Assembly: GCA_007121755.1 (NCBI GenBank)
Contig: SKJZ01000058.1
Location: 1-17,211 of the forward strand
Direction of reading: 5' to 3'
DNA from: Halorhodospira sp.
Lineage (GTDB): Bacteria; Pseudomonadota; Gammaproteobacteria; Nitrococcales; Halorhodospiraceae
Length of the DNA: 17,211 nt
Shown: piece by piece, positions 14,796 to 17,211 of the stretch
How positions within the stretch are numbered: the first letter of the stretch is position 1
How the letters are laid out: every line of letters starts with the position of its first letter
Position numbers and translations under genes: made by a program
Notes under the pieces: generated by a model
Seen by the model: the letters and a program-made list of their open reading frames with translations, nothing else
What the model was told of the DNA's origin: nothing
The model's database searches: none

Positions 14796-15659
14796 ATGGT
14801 CAGACGGTTAGGGGCGGTTCGGTGGTTGCCGGCGGTCGGTGGCTGGATCGTTATGGCGGTGCTGGGCGGGAGTTCCGGCGGTGTCGCGTTCGCCGCTGCG
14901 CAGGAGGCGGACTTCCGGTCGTTCGATCAAGACGATGTTATTAATTACAGCCAGGAAGCCATTGGTAACCAAGTCGGTGACTACGAGTTCATCGACCGCG
15001 ACGGTGAGCGCGTCCGGCTCAGTGAGTTTTTCGGCGCCCCGTTGATCATAAGCATGGTCTATACCAGCTGCCCCAGTGAGTGTCCGGCCCATACCCAGCA
15101 CCTTGATGATGCGGTCCAGAAGGCGCGGGATGCCGTCGGCGACGGCAGCTTTCAGGTGGTGACCATCGGTTTCGATTCCCAGGTCGATACCCCCGAGCGC
15201 ATGCGCTCCTTCGCGAATCGCCACCGGGTGCGCACCGACGGATGGGACTTTCTAAGCGCCGAAGATCAGGAAACCATCGACGCATTGGCGGCTGATATCG
15301 GCTTTGTCTACTTCTCCTCGCCGCGTGGCTTTGATCATACCGTCAAGTCGACCGTACTGGACGGGGACGGGCGGGTGTACCGCCATATCTACGGCGAAGT
15401 CGTGAGTACGCCGCAGTTGGTGACGCCGCTGAGAGAGTTGGTATGGGGCGCTCCCCGCTCCGACCAGGGGTTTATGGAGCATCTGAGCAATCGAATCAAG
15501 CTCTTCTGCACGGTCTACGATCCGAAGGCGGACCGCTACTATTTCGACTACTCCCTATTTGCCGGGATCTTTATCGGTGCCGTGATTATCTCGGGCACTA
15601 TCGCCTTCCTGATTCGGGAGATGTTCCGCCGGAGGCGCTCGGGGTCAGGCGATATTTGA
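14796..15659 (+). CDS. SCO1/SenC family protein with C-terminal membrane anchor
   Basis: This is a periplasmic thioredoxin-fold SCO protein with the motif C92-P-S-E-C96 and the conserved histidine H181 (GFDHTVKS), so copper or thiol chemistry is expected. It differs from the SCO at 6860-7522: residues 1-35 look like a cleavable signal peptide (FAAAQEA), and after the core comes an extension with an extra cysteine, C238 (LFCTVYDP), and a single transmembrane helix (about 252-274) with a basic end (RRRR). The domain is thus held by its C-terminus. The ATG at 14796 follows GGCGAGGG. It lies between ctaB and the cytochrome b fusion and probably serves the CuA reductase. The stop codon lies within an FNR-type site. 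Confidence 0.9.
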   Translation: MVRRLGAVRWLPAVGGWIVMAVLGGSSGGVAFAAAQEADFRSFDQDDVINYSQEAIGNQVGDYEFIDRDGERVRLSEFFGAPLIISMVYTSCPSECPAHTQHLDDAVQKARDAVGDGSFQVVTIGFDSQVDTPERMRSFANRHRVRTDGWDFLSAEDQETIDALAADIGFVYFSSPRGFDHTVKSTVLDGDGRVYRHIYGEVVSTPQLVTPLRELVWGAPRSDQGFMEHLSNRIKLFCTVYDPKADRYYFDYSLFAGIFIGAVIISGTIAFLIREMFRRRRSGSGDI

Positions 15660-15697
15660 CCTGTATCAAAGATGTATCTGATCTATTGGTTTAGATT
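15656..15697 (+). promoter_or_regulatory. FNR/DNR-type class II promoter for the cytochrome b fusion gene
   Basis: TTGAC-CTGT-ATCAA (15656-15669) is a near-perfect site for CRP/FNR-family regulators (FNR, ANR, DNR, NNR). A -10-like TAGATT lies at 15692-15697. With a transcription start at 15704, the site centre falls at exactly -41.5, the class II activation geometry, and no -35 box is required. An imperfect inverted repeat (TTGGTTTAG at 15686-15694 and CTAACCAG at 15701-15708) overlaps the -10. Control by low oxygen or NO is therefore likely. Confidence 0.72.
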
Positions 15698-15736
15698 ACG
15701 CTAACCAGGAACGCGCAGCGCAGCGGGGTATAGGCA

Positions 15737-17211
15737 GTGGCGCTCACAGTACGCAACCGGATCAATCACGTCCTGCAGCATGTCGAGGATGGCTTCACCA
15801 CGGTATTCGGCGGGCGGAACAACCCATTGCACCAGCTCGGTGCGTTGACCATCTTTTTTTTCTGGATCGTGTTGGTCACCGGGCTCTACCTGTTCGTCTT
15901 TTACGAGACGAGCCTGTCCGGCGCCTACGACTCGCTCGAACGGATCACGTACGATCAGTGGTGGCACGCTGGCGTGATGCGCAGCCTCCACCGTTACGCT
16001 TCCGACGCGGCGGTGATCACCATGATCCTCCACCTGTCGCGGGAGTTCATCCGCGACCGGTACCGTAGCTTCCGGTGGTATTCCTGGTTTACCGGCGTGC
16101 CCCTGTTGTGGATGGTGTACATCTTCGGTATCACCGGTTACTGGATGGTTTGGGATGAGCTGGCCCAGTACATCGCGCTCAGCACCGCCGAGTTGCTGGA
16201 TGTGCTGCCGGTCTTTACCGACCCGATGGCGCGAAACTTCCTGTTGCAGGATCTCGTCAGCGAGCGTTTCTTTACGCTGATGGCGTTCATCCACTTGGTG
16301 GGCTTGCCCATAGTGCTCGTTCTGGGGCTGTGGTTCCATCTCCTGCGCATCACCCAGCCGAAGATCAACCCCCCGCGCACGTTGATGGTTGGGACTTTTT
16401 CGGCACTACTCGTGCTGTCGCTGTTGCGGCCCGCCGAGAGTCAGGGCCGGGCGGATCTGAGCGTCGTCCCCACGGAACTGCAGATCGACTGGTTCTACCT
16501 GCCCATCTATCCGATTATGGACGGTATCGGTCCGATCGCCCTTTGGTTTGCGTTGATCGGCCTGACGCTCTTCATGGCGTCGCTGCCGTGGTTGCCGCCA
16601 CGCGGCAGGGAGCCCGTCGCCGAGGTCTTCCTGGAGAACTGCACCGGATGCACGTTCTGCGCCGACGACTGCCCCTACGGCGCCATCGATATGGTGACGC
16701 GCAGCGACGGCCGCAGATTTCCGAAGGAGGCCAAGGTTAATCCGACCTTGTGCGCCAGTTGCGGTATCTGCACCGGCTCCTGTCCGTCCTCGTCGCCGTT
16801 CCGTACCGTATCGCCATTGGTTTCGGGGATTGAGATGCCGCAGGGTCCGATGGACGGTGTGAAGCGCCAGGTGGATGAGGCGATGCGCAAGGTGGCGGAG
16901 GAAGAGACCAAAGTGTTGGTCGTGGGCTGCGAGTACTCCGTGGATGTCGAGGGGCTCGACCGCGCCGGTGCCGCGCCGGTCCGGTTGCCCTGTACCGGCA
17001 TGCTGCCCCCCTCTGCACTCGATTATGCGCTGCGCTCCTGTGGGGCCGACGGCGTTCTGCTTACCGGGTGCGATTGCGCCGATTGCCACTTCCGCCTGGG
17101 GAACCGGTGGACCGATGAGCGGCTCCAAAAGAAGAGGCCGCCCTATCTCGGCGGGCGGTCGGATCGGACCCGCATCCGGACGGTATGGACCAAGTCGGTT
17201 GGGCGCAAGAA
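15737..17211 (+). CDS. Cytochrome b6-like / two [4Fe-4S] ferredoxin / MvhD-like fusion protein, 3' end beyond window
   Basis: This single open frame starts at GTG 15737 (GGGG at 15725-15728 before it, an in-frame stop two codons upstream) and stays open to the window end, 491 codons. Residues 1-225 are a cytochrome b N-terminal domain whose heme ligands H85, H99, H186 and H201 have exactly cytochrome b6 spacing. A further hydrophobic region spans about 255-292, without a PEWY motif. Two [4Fe-4S] motifs follow: C302/C305/C308/C312 and C339/C342/C345/C349. Residues 392-455 resemble MvhD, the [2Fe-2S] subunit of methanogen hydrogenase/heterodisulfide reductase complexes, with C398, C419, C445, C447, C450 and the GADGVLLTGC block. 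It probably moves electrons between quinol and a soluble iron-sulfur partner. The natural partner is unknown. Confidence 0.9.
   Translation, partial: MALTVRNRINHVLQHVEDGFTTVFGGRNNPLHQLGALTIFFFWIVLVTGLYLFVFYETSLSGAYDSLERITYDQWWHAGVMRSLHRYASDAAVITMILHLSREFIRDRYRSFRWYSWFTGVPLLWMVYIFGITGYWMVWDELAQYIALSTAELLDVLPVFTDPMARNFLLQDLVSERFFTLMAFIHLVGLPIVLVLGLWFHLLRITQPKINPPRTLMVGTFSALLVLSLLRPAESQGRADLSVVPTELQIDWFYLPIYPIMDGIGPIALWFALIGLTLFMASLPWLPPRGREPVAEVFLENCTGCTFCADDCPYGAIDMVTRSDGRRFPKEAKVNPTLCASCGICTGSCPSSSPFRTVSPLVSGIEMPQGPMDGVKRQVDEAMRKVAEEETKVLVVGCEYSVDVEGLDRAGAAPVRLPCTGMLPPSALDYALRSCGADGVLLTGCDCADCHFRLGNRWTDERLQKKRPPYLGGRSDRTRIRTVWTKSVGRK

Noticed and set aside
16330..16740. Plus-strand frame within the cytochrome b fusion, and minus-strand frames at 15701-17128
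   Set aside because: The continuous frame from 15737 carries heme ligands and cluster cysteines throughout; these others are shadows.
1..17211. Insertion sequences, CRISPR arrays, tRNA or rRNA genes
   Set aside because: No transposase-like protein, regularly spaced repeats or RNA gene features were seen anywhere in the window.

Overview
This window carries a denitrification and respiratory gene region from a GC-rich proteobacterium. Gene content, the P. aeruginosa-like nir order and the mitochondrial/proteobacterial type of CtaA suggest a gammaproteobacterium, perhaps a halophilic or sulfur-oxidising Ectothiorhodospira-like one. That placement is inference only. No mobile element, CRISPR array, tRNA or rRNA was seen.

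Region 1 (1-6264, plus strand) is a tightly packed heme d1 assembly operon: the end of a nirC-type cytochrome c, then nirF, nirD, nirL, nirG, nirH, nirJ and nirN. Genes abut or overlap by 4-11 bases, so translation is probably coupled. The four small Lrp-like proteins (D, L, G, H) decarboxylate siroheme, NirJ is the radical SAM enzyme that remodels the side chains, and the lipoproteins NirF and NirN act in the periplasm. nirE and the nitrite reductase gene nirS are not in view.

Region 2 (6431-8069, plus) encodes a small periplasmic cytochrome c, a SCO copper/thiol protein and a PCuAC copper chaperone. Region 3 (10904-8152, minus) encodes a DUF1566-type lipoprotein, a divergent CtaA paralogue and a normal CtaA heme A synthase. 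Region 4 (11192-13671, plus) encodes a three-subunit heme-copper reductase of the ba3 (B) type: a one-helix subunit IIa, a CuA subunit II and catalytic subunit I. It ends at a strong terminator. Region 5 (13804-15659, plus) adds heme O synthase CtaB and a second, C-terminally anchored SCO. Region 6 (15737 to the window end) is a cytochrome b6-like protein fused to a two-cluster ferredoxin and an MvhD-like iron-sulfur domain, behind a textbook FNR/DNR-type promoter.

The most important observation is in subunit I. All six metal-binding histidines are present, but the active-site tyrosine position (four residues after the first CuB histidine) is glutamine 233. Together with the nir operon this suggests that the enzyme is an oxidase-derived nitric oxide reductase (eNOR/bNOR-like) rather than an oxygen reductase. 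Regions 2, 3 and 5 would then supply its CuA copper and its heme A. Nitrite would be reduced to NO by cytochrome cd1 made with the nir genes, and NO to N2O by this CuA-dependent enzyme. No canonical norCB is seen here.
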